From assembly GCA_002104945.1 (NCBI GenBank), contig MCFH01000008.1:426501-490500 (forward strand): a stretch of DNA of 64,000 bases. The letters run 5' to 3'. Shown one piece after another: positions 1 to 11,532 of the stretch. Made by a program: the position numbers and the translations under genes. Under the pieces are notes generated by a model that did not search any database, was not told where the DNA came from, and saw only the letters and a list, made by a program, of their open reading frames with translations. Source of the stretch: Piromyces finnis. Taxonomy: Eukaryota; Neocallimastigomycota; Neocallimastigomycetes; Neocallimastigales; Neocallimastigaceae. Position 1 is the stretch's first letter. Each line of letters starts with the position of its first letter.

Positions 1-65
1 AAAAGAAACATTATAAAATAGCTTATATGTTTAGCAAATTACATAATTTCAATTATATAATTATA

Positions 66-104
66 TATTTATTTATTTATTTATTCATTCATTCATTCAT
101 TCAT

Positions 105-139
<35 letters not shown>

Positions 140-141
140 TT
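66..141. repeat. (ATTT)n/(ATTC)n tetranucleotide microsatellite
   Basis: ATTT units enclose a block of about five ATTC units and then resume. It is a compound tetranucleotide repeat in non-coding DNA near the window's left edge. Confidence 0.9.
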
Positions 142-304
142 AATGTGTTTGTTTTTTATCTTTGTTTTTTTCGTTTGGTCATTTTACATTCTTTTTATTA
201 TTATTTCAGATATATTTAAAAGCGTGCTTTACATATAAAAAAAATTATAAAATAACTACAATGATATATTTTTAAATTGTAATTTTACAAAAAAAAAAAA
301 AAAA

Positions 305-337
305 AAAAAAGCCTTATTTTTATTATAAGGCTTTTTT
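305..337. terminator. A-tract/T-tract flanked hairpin, possible 3'-end element
   Basis: GCCTTAT (311-317) pairs perfectly with ATAAGGC (325-331) around a 7-nt loop. Six A before and six T after extend the stem to 13 bp. It lies about 165 bp beyond the stop codon of the leftward expansin gene. It looks like an intrinsic terminator, but nuclear Pol II genes do not use such terminators, so the role is inferred and uncertain. Confidence 0.35.
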
Positions 338-499
338 CTTATTTATCTTTAGCTTCATTTTATTAATAAAACTAAATAAGATTAGTCATTTTATGTATTC
401 AGCAGCTAGACTTTATTCCACACCTTTTAAATTATTAATTTTAAATAAATTAATACTTCTAAATTAAATAATAAATATAAATTAATTATAAAATGATAA

Positions 500-2125
500 T
501 TACCATTCATCATTTTCATATCCCCTATTAATTAGTTTTAATAAATTATAATTTTTTTAAGAAAATAAATATATTAATAAAAATTTATTAATAATCTCTT
601 TTTTTTTTCCTCGATCTTAAAATAATAAAATTAATAAAATTATTCTATTTTAAAAACTTACCATGCACCATCATTATCAGTGTAGACAACATCACATGAT
701 TTACAGCAAGAATAGCCTTGTTTACTACCAGTACATGTTTCAGTTGCAGAATTTGATCCACATGAATCTGGAATACCACACCATTCATTATTTTCAACAC
801 CCCTAAATCATTTATTGTATATAATTAATAACTAAGTATTTTTTTAATTTAATACATACATTTATATCATTTATATACATACCAGGCACCACTTTCATCA
901 TTTGAAATGGCTTCACATCCCTTACAGCATGGATAACCTTTTTATATTTATAAGTAGAGAAAATGTTTTATTAATATTACACATTATTTATAAAATCCTT
1001 AAATGATGAATATAATAATATTACCAATAGCTTCAGACCAGCAAGCATCTTCATTATTGTTATTTTCATTTTTTTTAATAAGACACCAATCTCCTTTTTC
1101 TAAACCCCAATCACCTTCAGAATCAGTATAAACGATTTCAGCATTTTCAGAAGAACAACATGGATATTCACCACTATAATGATTGAGTTTTTTATGAAAA
1201 AAAATGTCATAAATATATTGGTTAAATACATATTAAAAAAAAAAAAGTTAATGACAACTTACCAGAGAGCAACTTGAGTTGGTGATGATGAAGCAGTAGC
1301 AGTTTTAGTCATTTTTTCTGGATAATAAGTAGTTTGAGAAGTACCAATAGTATAATTATCATCAACATCATACCAAGAACCATCAATAGTTAAACCATCA
1401 ACAACAACAACAACACCATCCCCTTGAGTAACACGAACTTTCATTGGAGTATTTGGAATAGTTCCTTCCCACATATAGTGGAACATATCATCTCTCTTAA
1501 GATGAACCCAATCATTACCATCCCAACGTTCAATAGATGTAACTGGATAACGAGTATTGAAAGCTTGAATACCACCCCAGTAAACAGATGAAGCCATCTT
1601 CCATTTTAATTTAATTGGAGAACCCTCTTCTACTAATGGTGGATAGTCGTACCAAGTTTCAGTACATGGGACGATACTCCAAATAATTTTTACACGACCT
1701 GGGATAAAATCACCAGTTAAAGCTTTCCAAGCTGTGTTACTAAGATCAATATCACCCTTTGGGCATTCACCACAACGATCAACAACACGAACTCTAATAA
1801 CTCTTTCTGGTTTATCAGCTTGAGCTAAAATAAGACAAGAACCACAACCTTGATTAAAAAAAAAAAAAAAAAAAAAATATTGAAAAAAAATTAAATAAGT
1901 TACTATATCAAACAAATTGTAATTTATTTTATTATATATTATTTACCAGCAGAAATATTATATTGTGGTAAATTCATGGCAGCAAACATCATATCTTTGG
2001 TATAAGCTTCAGAATCTGGCATCATACAATAACTAATAAAAAAAAATAAAAATAAAAAATAAAAAACATATAATTATATAAATATATTTTGTTCATATTT
2101 TTGTTTTATATATAAATAAGTAAAA

Positions 2126-2159
<34 letters not shown>

Positions 2160-2445
2160 TAATATATCAAAGTATTTTGTCATGCATATTTCATTATTAT
2201 ATTTAACTGATTATTTACCCCCCGGTTACTGGATCACCATAAGTAGTACCATCTCCAGTATAAGCTGGACCTTCAGTAAAGATATCTCTCCATTCTTCAT
2301 TCCAATTACCTAACCATTTATCCATTTTATCAGCTTCTTTAGAAAAGAATTGTTTGGCTTTTTCGAATTCGACATCCTTTTCGTCAGCAAAAACAAAAGT
2401 AGCTAAAGTTGTTAAAGCGATTGAGAATATTGCCTGCAATTTCAT
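500..2445 (-). CDS. Secreted expansin-like protein with three C-terminal fungal dockerins
   Basis: A 422-aa protein is modelled from seven exons: 2445-2219, 2032-1947, 1848-1263, 1173-1025, 937-883, 802-662 and 524-500. A signal peptide of about 20 residues (cleavage after TFVFA) leads into an expansin fold. The double-psi beta-barrel part carries cysteines and the family motif GDIDLS. It is followed by a CBM63-like domain with conserved aromatics ([15 protein letters not shown]). Three Cys-rich dockerins follow, the second reading CWSEAIGYPCC then NNEWCG. Expansins loosen plant cell walls without hydrolysis, and fungal dockerins attach enzymes to extracellular cellulosomes, so this should be a cellulosome-borne cell-wall loosening protein. 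The third dockerin stops right after ENDEW, before the usual final Cys. The ATG at 2445 is chosen because it starts the signal peptide. Confidence 0.9.
2125..2162. repeat. (TAA)n microsatellite in expansin intron 1
   Basis: About a dozen TAA units lie within the first intron (2033-2218) of the expansin-dockerin gene. Confidence 0.85.
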
Positions 2446-5400
2446 TTTTGTTATTATTATTATGAAAAATTAAATTCTATATAGTAATAAATTAAAATAC
2501 GTATAATTAGATTTCAATTTTTAAGTCAAAAACTTGAAACTATTATATTAATAACACATATTTTCAGAAACATCTAATAATAAAACAAGATATTTTGATT
2601 TACGAGTTTAAATTCTATATCCATAAATTCATTTTTTTTTAATATTAAATTATATATTTTAAAATGCGCTTTTTTTTTTTTTTTTTTTTTTTTTGATATG
2701 TTGTTGAATTGAGTAATATAAAATCAGTACCGAAGAAAAGAAAATAATTTATTTTATTTTATTAAACATTTTGATAATAGCATTTAAAATAATTAATTGA
2801 AATCAATCATCCTTATATAATGAACAATTAATATTAATATTAATATTATGTATATACATTTTTATATACTTGCTTTTCGTTGTTACTTTTTTTTTTTTTT
2901 TTAATTTTGGCCTTTTAATAATGTAAATTATTATTATCAAAATTTCATCATATTACTTTTAAAAAATTGAATATACTATAATTATTATTAATGATAATAT
3001 TATATAATTGGTATTAAGCCAACAAACTCTAAATTAAAATAATCTTTGTTGCCACTGAAATTAAATGAATTTTATTATTCAAAAAATAAATATAAAAAAC
3101 TTTTGAATGTATATTTATATTTAATAATGTCTATTATCATTTTTAATTCTTTTTATTATTAAAATTTCATAATTTCAAGTTTATTCTAAATAATTATTCT
3201 TTAATTTACACATATTTATAAATTGAGTCATTTAAATTTACATTTTTATTCCTTTAAATTATTTTAAATATTGAATATAAAGATTTAATTTTTCTTTTTT
3301 AAAAAATCAATTTTTAAATATATTTAAATGATAAAAAGAGAAAAGAAAAGAAATAATAAAAACAAATTTTAATATTTATATTATTTATATATTTAATATA
3401 TGTAAAAAACAATGATTTTTAATATAATTACTTTGTGTAAGATAATTTTAGGAAATAATAAAAAAGTATATAATGACTAAATAATAATATTTTATATTAA
3501 AATATGGGATAAAATTTTATACATTAATAAAATAGGTTTAAGTAAATTTTTAATTTTTTGTAATTTTAATTATTATTATTTTATTCACTAATTTAATATA
3601 ACATTAATTATTTATTTCAATATTATATATATATATATATATATAATGAATTATTGAAAAATAATATTAAACAAGATTTATGAATATATTTTTATAATTC
3701 ATTATTCAGAATACCACAATTTAATACAATAATAAAAAAAAAGTGACTAATTCGTTATTATATATATAGTTAATATTAATATTCTAAGATATTGATTATT
3801 ATTCACGATATTGAAAAATAATTTCAAAACATTATTTAATGAATCCTAACATAAATATTATAACTTTTACTTTTGATATTTAAAAAACATACCAATAAAG
3901 AAATTAAAAATATATAAAAATATTTTTTACTCTTTTATTAGTAAATAAAATTTAATATTTAATTATTATTTTTATATAGCTTTATGAAATATTTAAATAA
4001 TTATATAATAAATAAGATTTAATATTGTAAATCTTATTAATAATAGTATTTTAAATAATATATTAAAAATTTATCATTGAAATATAATAAACGGTAGATA
4101 AAGTTAAGCATAATTAAAGATCATTCATTACAATAACATATCATTAAAAAGAACAGAACACAAAAAAAAATTAAAAAAAGTTAAGTTGTAATATTTAACA
4201 AATTAAATAATAAGAATTTCAATTAAATAATAATATAAATTATCATCAACTACACTAATAATAAAATAATATAACAATAGATTTATATTTATATTTATAA
4301 AATGAGGTATTTATTAATATTTTAAAAATATTCTTTAACTATTTGATTTATATTAAATTTTTAATATAATTATGTGAAAGTTGATTGACATATTTTTAAT
4401 AATAAATATAGTAATTTATTTGTTTTCCTTTTTTAATTTTTTATTTATTTAAGTTTAATATAATTTTTATTCATTATTGTGTAACATAACAATAGTTTGT
4501 GTAATAAAATAATATAAATTCACACATAAACTTTTTATATTTTTTATTTATTCTAACTATAAAAAATCATATGTTAATATATATTTATGCCTTAACCCTA
4601 ATAATTACTTTTTTAACTTCATGTTATTTTTTATTTCTTATTAAAACATTACGTCTAGTATAATTGACCAAAAAAAAAAAATAATAATTTATGTATAATT
4701 TATTTTAATATCTTAATTTAGAATAAAATCAAAATTTTTTGTTTTTCTTTTTAAAATACGTTATATTTTCTTAAAATTGATGTATGTAAAAAAAAATGAA
4801 AATTTAATAGATTCAATTAATTTTTATTTAGCTTTTTTTTTTTTTTAAAGAGGTTAAATATTTACTTCAACAAAATAAAAATCTTTCAATTTTTTATTAT
4901 TTATTATAACTTTTATTGTTAGCGTTCAATTATCCTTATTATATTTTTGAAAAATACAAATGGTTTATTTAATTTTAAACATATTATAATATAGTTTGTA
5001 ATTTTTTCAAATTTAATAATAACTAACTAACTAAATAAATAATAAGTAATTTACACTTTATTATTATACCTCTTATAATAAAAGAATAACTTAACAGAAA
5101 TTAAAAGGCAAATAATACAAATAATACCAATAAATTTTTTTAAAAGGTTATGTTATTGATGAAATAAATAAAAGGTTAGAATCTAACATTAATTTTTTTT
5201 TTTAATTTTTTTTATTAATAATTTTAAAATAAATTTTTTTTTAATATATACTATTTAAATGGTATAAATATATTAATAAAACTATAATTTATTCATATAT
5301 ATATTGTAATAAAAAATTAAGAATAGTAAACAATTATTTTTGTATTTTATGTCGTATAATATGAATAGATAGATGGAATTATAACTTTGCTGTTTATGTT

Positions 5401-5773
5401 TACGATTATATATATATATATATATATATATTTGAAAGACGGTTTTTAAATAATATATGGTTCATAAACTATTTTGTTATTTTTGCTTTATAAAGTAATT
5501 TTAATCATATCTATCTACACATTATTAATTTATAAATAAAAATATATATTTTTACATTATTTGTTATAAAGTATTTAAATGATTATTAGTATGATGATTG
5601 GTATCAAAATAAATTTATCTATTTTTTTTTAATGATGTATTAATGAAACTTTTGATACTAAATAGGATGATGTATACTTTTTTTATTAAAATATTTCATT
5701 TCTTGGTTATCATTAAATCATTAAAACTTCTTTTTATTATTATTACTCTTGTGATTTATTTTATTTATTCCAT
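2446..5773. other. 3.3-kb AT desert between expansin and myosin V-A
   Basis: This holds the upstream region of the leftward expansin gene and the 3' flank of the leftward myosin gene. It is dominated by A/T runs and TA dinucleotide tracts (about 3627-3644 and 5407-5431). No reading frame with protein-like composition, no tRNA-like sequence and no repeat family was recognised. Confidence 0.7.
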
Positions 5774-8700
5774 TTAATCAACTTCTAATAAACATTTGAT
5801 TAAGAAAAGATCTGTCCATGTTGGCATACCAGATGTATCAATTTTATCAACAGCACGAATTGGTGGACGATCAAATATTGAATCTTCAGTATCCAATAGT
5901 AGGTTATCATTTGTTTCTGAATTTGAGTTAGAACGTTTAGATATTGAACGTAAGATATCAGATGATACTGGATTTTCAAAATCAATAGGATAATAAAGGG
6001 ATAATAATTTTTTGATTTGTGTGGAATTAAGGAGATAACATACATTGAAGATAATTTCAATATCTCGGAATGTAGTTTTATTTAATTGAAGAAGTTTAGC
6101 TGCTTGTACAAGACGTTCTAGGTGAAGAGCACCTTCAGGGATTTGATGTTCATCACACCATTCTTCGAGGCGTGAAAGGTTGTACTGAATTTGCATACCA
6201 CGCTTCCAGGTACAGAAATTTTTACGCATTATAAGATGGTTAAAAGCAGTAACACCTAATATACGCATAAGTTCACAGAGAATTTGACGAGCAATACTTT
6301 CTTCCATAAAGTAACAACGTAATACCATACTAATTTTACTTAAAAATGTTAAAAGTTGATCAACGGTATAAGACGTTTGAGGAGCTGATTTAATTTTGTT
6401 CCAAAGTCCACCAGATTTGTTACAAAAGAAGTTAGGGAGTGATTGATTTTCAATTATAGCTGGAACAGCCATATTTGAGATGCGTTTCTTTAACTCTTTC
6501 ATCCATCCATGGTATAATTCTACTAATAAATATTCAAGATCATTAGAAATTTTGTTGAGTACGTCTTGACTATTATTATATAAAAGATTCATTCGTTTGC
6601 CACCATCTTCTTGAAGTTTAATACGTTCTAAAACGCACATAAGTTCAAAAGTATTAGAAAGCCAGAAACATGAAACATAGTCATCTTCGAAACGTGTAGC
6701 TAGAGATTGAATACTACGCATAACTTTGGAAGAAAGTACTTGAAGACGAGCTAACATACCATGATTGTAGAGTTTTTGCATACATGAACCAATAATATGT
6801 GCTGGGAAAAGGATATCCTTACGAGCAGAAACAGATTGTGTACTTGGCAATGGAATTCTTAAGTTCATAATTAAACCTTCAATAATTTCGTGTTCTAAAG
6901 ATTCATCTTCTAAAATCTTTAGACGACATTCTTCTTCCATATTTCTAACATTGTTATTAAGGCGTGGAGCAGCTGATACTGGTGTTGATAATGTAGGCTC
7001 TGACTTTCTTTTAATATTATTCTTAGTATTATTTTGACTAATTGGTGCACTATTGAGACTTTGGTTATTGTCGCTGATTTTAGATTCTGGAATGACAAGA
7101 GTTAAGGTTGGTTCTTTTTTAGCTGGAGGCATAGACTTTCTACGAACAGCTTCAGTTATTGGAACAACTACATTAGGATGTGTTTCAATATTTTGAACTA
7201 ATGGGGAGGAAATAGATGTTGATTGATGGGAAGGAAGATTTGGAAGAGATGGTGCACTTTGACTAGATTGAAGTATATTTCTTGTTTGTGGTGTTTTTGA
7301 AACAGCAGAACTTGGTGTTGGTGGTGGAGCTAATGGTCTTCTTTTATTACTCTTAGAGCGACCTCTATCTTGGCGTCCGGAAGTTAATGGACGACCAACG
7401 CGTTCATCTGCATCCAATAAATAATTTTCCGTAGTACCATATCCTTCAGTTGGGCCTTCACCCTTTAATTTACCTACAATAGATTTTTGTAATTGATCTT
7501 TTAAACTTAATACTTCACGTTTCAATTGATTTACCATTGTACTATCTTCAGAAGATTTTGTTATTGCTTTCATATTTTCGCGTAGTTTATTATTCTCTTC
7601 AATTTGATGTTGAAGTTGACGACGGAGTTCTTCCAGTTCTCTTTCTTTTGACATAACAATTTTAGAATTTTCATTTTTAAGCTGAGTGATACGGGCTTCT
7701 AATTGTGTTCTATTTTCTTTAAGTTCAGCAATTTCACGTTTTTGCTCAGCACTTCCTTCGTTAACTTGTTCACTACTTTCTTTGAAACGATTATCCAAAC
7801 GCTCAAATTTCTCTTTCCAAATTTGAATTTGGGAATCCATAGTTTTAATTTTTTCTTCATATTGTTGGTTATCTTTTTCCTTTTGAGTAAGTGATTGAGA
7901 AAGCTCAAATACTTTATTTTCTAATTGATAATTCAATTTCTTCATGTAAGTGATACTCTTAGCTTCAGCCTTTAAGAGTCTGAATTCTTTGTGTGCAAAG
8001 TGACGACGAATACATGATTGTACAAAAATAATATCCTTACGATTTTGTTGATATTGATGACTTGCTCTTTGACCACGGAAAATTTTTTGGATCATAATAG
8101 CAGCACGTTCTCTTCTTAAATTAACCAATTCTTTGCGAGCAAAATATGAACGAATATGTGTTTGAAGGACAAGAGCAGACTTTTTCATATCATCGTAATG
8201 TTTTTTATCTAAGAAACGACGAACATATTTTTGAATAATAATTGCAGAATGCTGTTCTGAAAGTTCACGTAATTTATTCTTAGCGATAGCACTTCTAATA
8301 AGATTTTGAACAAATATTGCTGATTTTTTAAGTTCTTTATAACGATGTTGATATACAAAACGACGTGCATTCTTTTGTACAAAGACAACACATTTCTTTA
8401 ATTTATCAGAACGTAATTTTTCTAAATAAGCTAACATACCAGTACGGAAGAAAATTTTTGTTAAACCAACTTGGAATTTATCATTATCTTTAATAGTACT
8501 ATTGACAATTTTCATTGAGAAAGCTTTTGGATCTTCAAACTCCCATTCTTTAGAGTTAATTAAAAGATAGTATCTTTCAATAAATTCAGGGAATGTCCAA
8601 CGAGTTGGGTAACCAGCACAACTGATGCGAATTGTTTCAAGAACACCACAAGCACGAAGTTGAGATAATACCATTAATGGTTCAAATTCAAATGCTTCTT

Positions 8701-11532
8701 TAGCTTGATTAGGCTTAATACAACGAATGTAATGAACATCTGTTGAACGAATTGTTGTCATTAATTCTATTAAAGAAGATTTAAAAATAGAACCAAGAGT
8801 ACTTTTATGACCTTTTGGTTTAAAACCAACACGCTTTATTGCTGGATTTGAACCAAAAGCAAAACTCATTCTTTTATTAATAGAAGGCATTGATGAAGAA
8901 GAATTATTGCCAAAACCTAAACTCATTCTTTTATTTGGTGGTGAGGATGGTGCTGTTTCTTCGGTATCATCTTTTGGAAGTTGAGTAATTTCTTTAATAA
9001 ATTCATTACTACTTTCTTGCAATAAATTTAATTGTTCATCAGAAACAGTATCTTTATTCTTTTCAATAAAACCTTCAATTTGATATGTGACATCTAAAGC
9101 ATAATGAGATATTGTAAATTCATTTTGTGAGAATCTTGGTTTGTTGAAGAATTTTGATTCTTTATTATCAAATTTTTGATATAATTTAGAAATTAAAGAT
9201 TTATCAGAACCAGATGGGAGACGACATTCTTCATCTAATAAAGCTAAAATACCAAATCTGCTTTCAATCATATCAATGCATGGTTGATTATCATTAAAAT
9301 CAATAAATGACCATTCAATTTTTTCAGCAACATATTCATCTTGTTCTAATTTAAAAACATGTTGATTAAATTCTTGTTGTAATTTTTCGTTTGCATAGTT
9401 AATACAAAATTGTTCAAATGAATTCTTTTGGAAATGTTCAAAACCATAAATATCAAGTACACCAATAAATGATAAATCATCTTTTGGCTTCTTTTCATAT
9501 GCTAAGTTCTTATTAATCATATTAACAAGCCAATCAAATAATTTAGAATATAAGAATTTAGCAATAGAATCACGACATACAATAGCATCATATGTTTTAC
9601 GATTAGCAACAATTGTTTCCATTCTAGTACGAATTTGTTTCTTAACAATCCATTTACTAAAATCAATAGGTGATACACCCAGTAATTTTGCTGCAATTTC
9701 TAAAGCAGGATCAAATGGATTAATTTGAGAATCATCATTTCTAGCATCCATAATTTCAATATTACCAATGTGTAAGAGAGCAGCACATAATCTAAAAATA
9801 GACCATTGTAATGATACTGGTATACCAATTGCTGATAAAGCTTTCTGTGTAACACCAAATTCCTCAATATCATCAACACCTGGAATAGTTCCTTCACCAC
9901 CTTGATTTAAATAGTGATATTGATCATATGAAGTGATTCCTAATTCTTTTCTTTCAGCAGCTGGACAACCAGAACATAATTGATAAAATATGTGATAATT
10001 ACGCTCAGTTAATGGTTGGAATACTAAACGAGAATGTTCTAGTAAATATGTTCTTGTTTTTGCTCCACAAATTTTTACTCTATTAGATTCTGGATCCTTT
10101 AAAAATTGAATTTCAATATATTTACCAAAACGAGAAGAATTATCATTTCTTGTTGTTTTTGCATTACCAAATGCCTTTATTAATTAAAAATATATATTAT
10201 AATTAATTTAATTGATTAATTACAATTTAATCATCATTTAAATAAAACAATATAAATAGATTATTTCATAATATTAATATCAAAATTAGAAATTAATTAT
10301 TAATTAATAAATTTAATGATTATTGAATTTTTATATATAAAATAAATAAAGAAATAAGAAAATAAATCAAAAAAAAAAAATATTATCTTACTTCCATAAT
10401 TGGATTTGTAGCTAAAACAGCTTCTTCAACTTCACTCATTGAAATACCATCATCTTCACTTTCCGGATTTGCTCTGTTTTTATCAAGATCATCAACAGTA
10501 GCAAAATATCTCATAATATATTTTGCTGATTGAGTTTTACCTGCACCAGATTCACCACTAACAATAATAGATTGATTACGATGCTCTTTCAACATATTTC
10601 TATATGCTTCTTCTGCGACTGCAAACTTTAATATATATATTAATTAAATATTTATTAATTCATATATAATTTAAATATAATAATAATCATTACCAAATGT
10701 GGTTCCAATTCACCCCTTCTTTTTCCAGAATCTATATTTAATTTCATAAAATTACATATTAAAAATAAAATTAAATATAAATTATTTTAATAGTTACTAA
10801 TATATTTTTACTATGTTTTAGTTTTAACTATTCATATGTATTTATTGGATAAAACTTACAAGCCTTCATAATATCATGGGTATAAATAGGAAGTCTTTGG
10901 AATGGATTTAATGCAATAAGAACAATACCTGAATAAGTGTAAATTTGTTCTTGAGAATATCTTAATTTAACATTATGTAAAACTTATGACATTATTTGAA
11001 GAAGAAAAAAATTAGTATTTTATTAAAATAATTAATTTATTAAAACATATAATTAATACTTACCAGCTGGCTCATGAAGATGAGATAATAAAGTCAAATC
11101 ATCAATTCCTTCCTATAAATTTAATTAAATTTAATTAATTTAGTATTATAAATTATAATAATACATAAGTTATTTTAATTTAATTACCAAAACTGGTGGA
11201 TTTCTTAAATAAGGAAGATTTTTACCTTGCTTCATTTCTTCTTTTGTTAAAAGCAGTTCATGTTTCTTAATATTTTATATACATTTTTGTTAATATTACT
11301 ATTAAAAAAATTACTTTTTTTAAAAAAATTACGAAATATTCAATTTTAACATTTAATATTTAATAATTATAATAATTATAGTATTTACTTTATCTCTTCC
11401 TTCGATATCAAATATTATTTTGATCTTTCCTTCAACTTCTTCGTTCGAAAGAACTATACCAGAAACAAAACCTTTTGTTGGGTCAGGAAACCATACTCTG
11501 GTCCCTTGATTATAAAAATCAACTTGGGACAT
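5774..11532 (-). CDS. Class V myosin heavy chain, paralogue A
   Basis: A 1688-aa actin motor for cargo transport is modelled from exons 11532-11389, 11265-11188, 11112-11064, 10982-10860, 10731-10694, 10625-10392 and 10174-5774. The motor has the P-loop GESGAGKT (about aa 169), [12 protein letters not shown], and the relay DIYGFEHF. Six IQ motifs (about aa 816-956) bind calmodulin-like light chains. A coiled coil (about 960-1120), an S/P-rich linker and a C-terminal DIL cargo-binding domain (about 1300-1600) follow. Six introns interrupt the first 222 codons, then a single 4.4-kb exon runs to the stop. The actin-binding loop 2 region is extended and holds two copies of NKRMS followed by a Phe-Gly stretch. 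The start at 11532 is the only ATG before [10 protein letters not shown]. It is homologous to yeast Myo2/Myo4 and paralogous to the gene at 44007-50550. Confidence 0.95.

Larger units (their letters stand above)
1..499. other. Left-edge intergenic DNA, 3' flank of the expansin gene
   Basis: No gene is seen here. The stretch holds an (ATTT)/(ATTC) microsatellite at about 66-141, a run of 22 A at 289-310 and an A/T-flanked hairpin at 305-337. The expansin-dockerin gene, transcribed leftward, ends at 500, so this is its downstream flank. Confidence 0.7.

Noticed and set aside
4590-4606. TTAACCCTAA, a telomere-like or telo-box-like motif
   Set aside because: A single degenerate copy in a 3.3-kb desert with no neighbouring repeats is not evidence of a telomeric remnant or a regulatory site.
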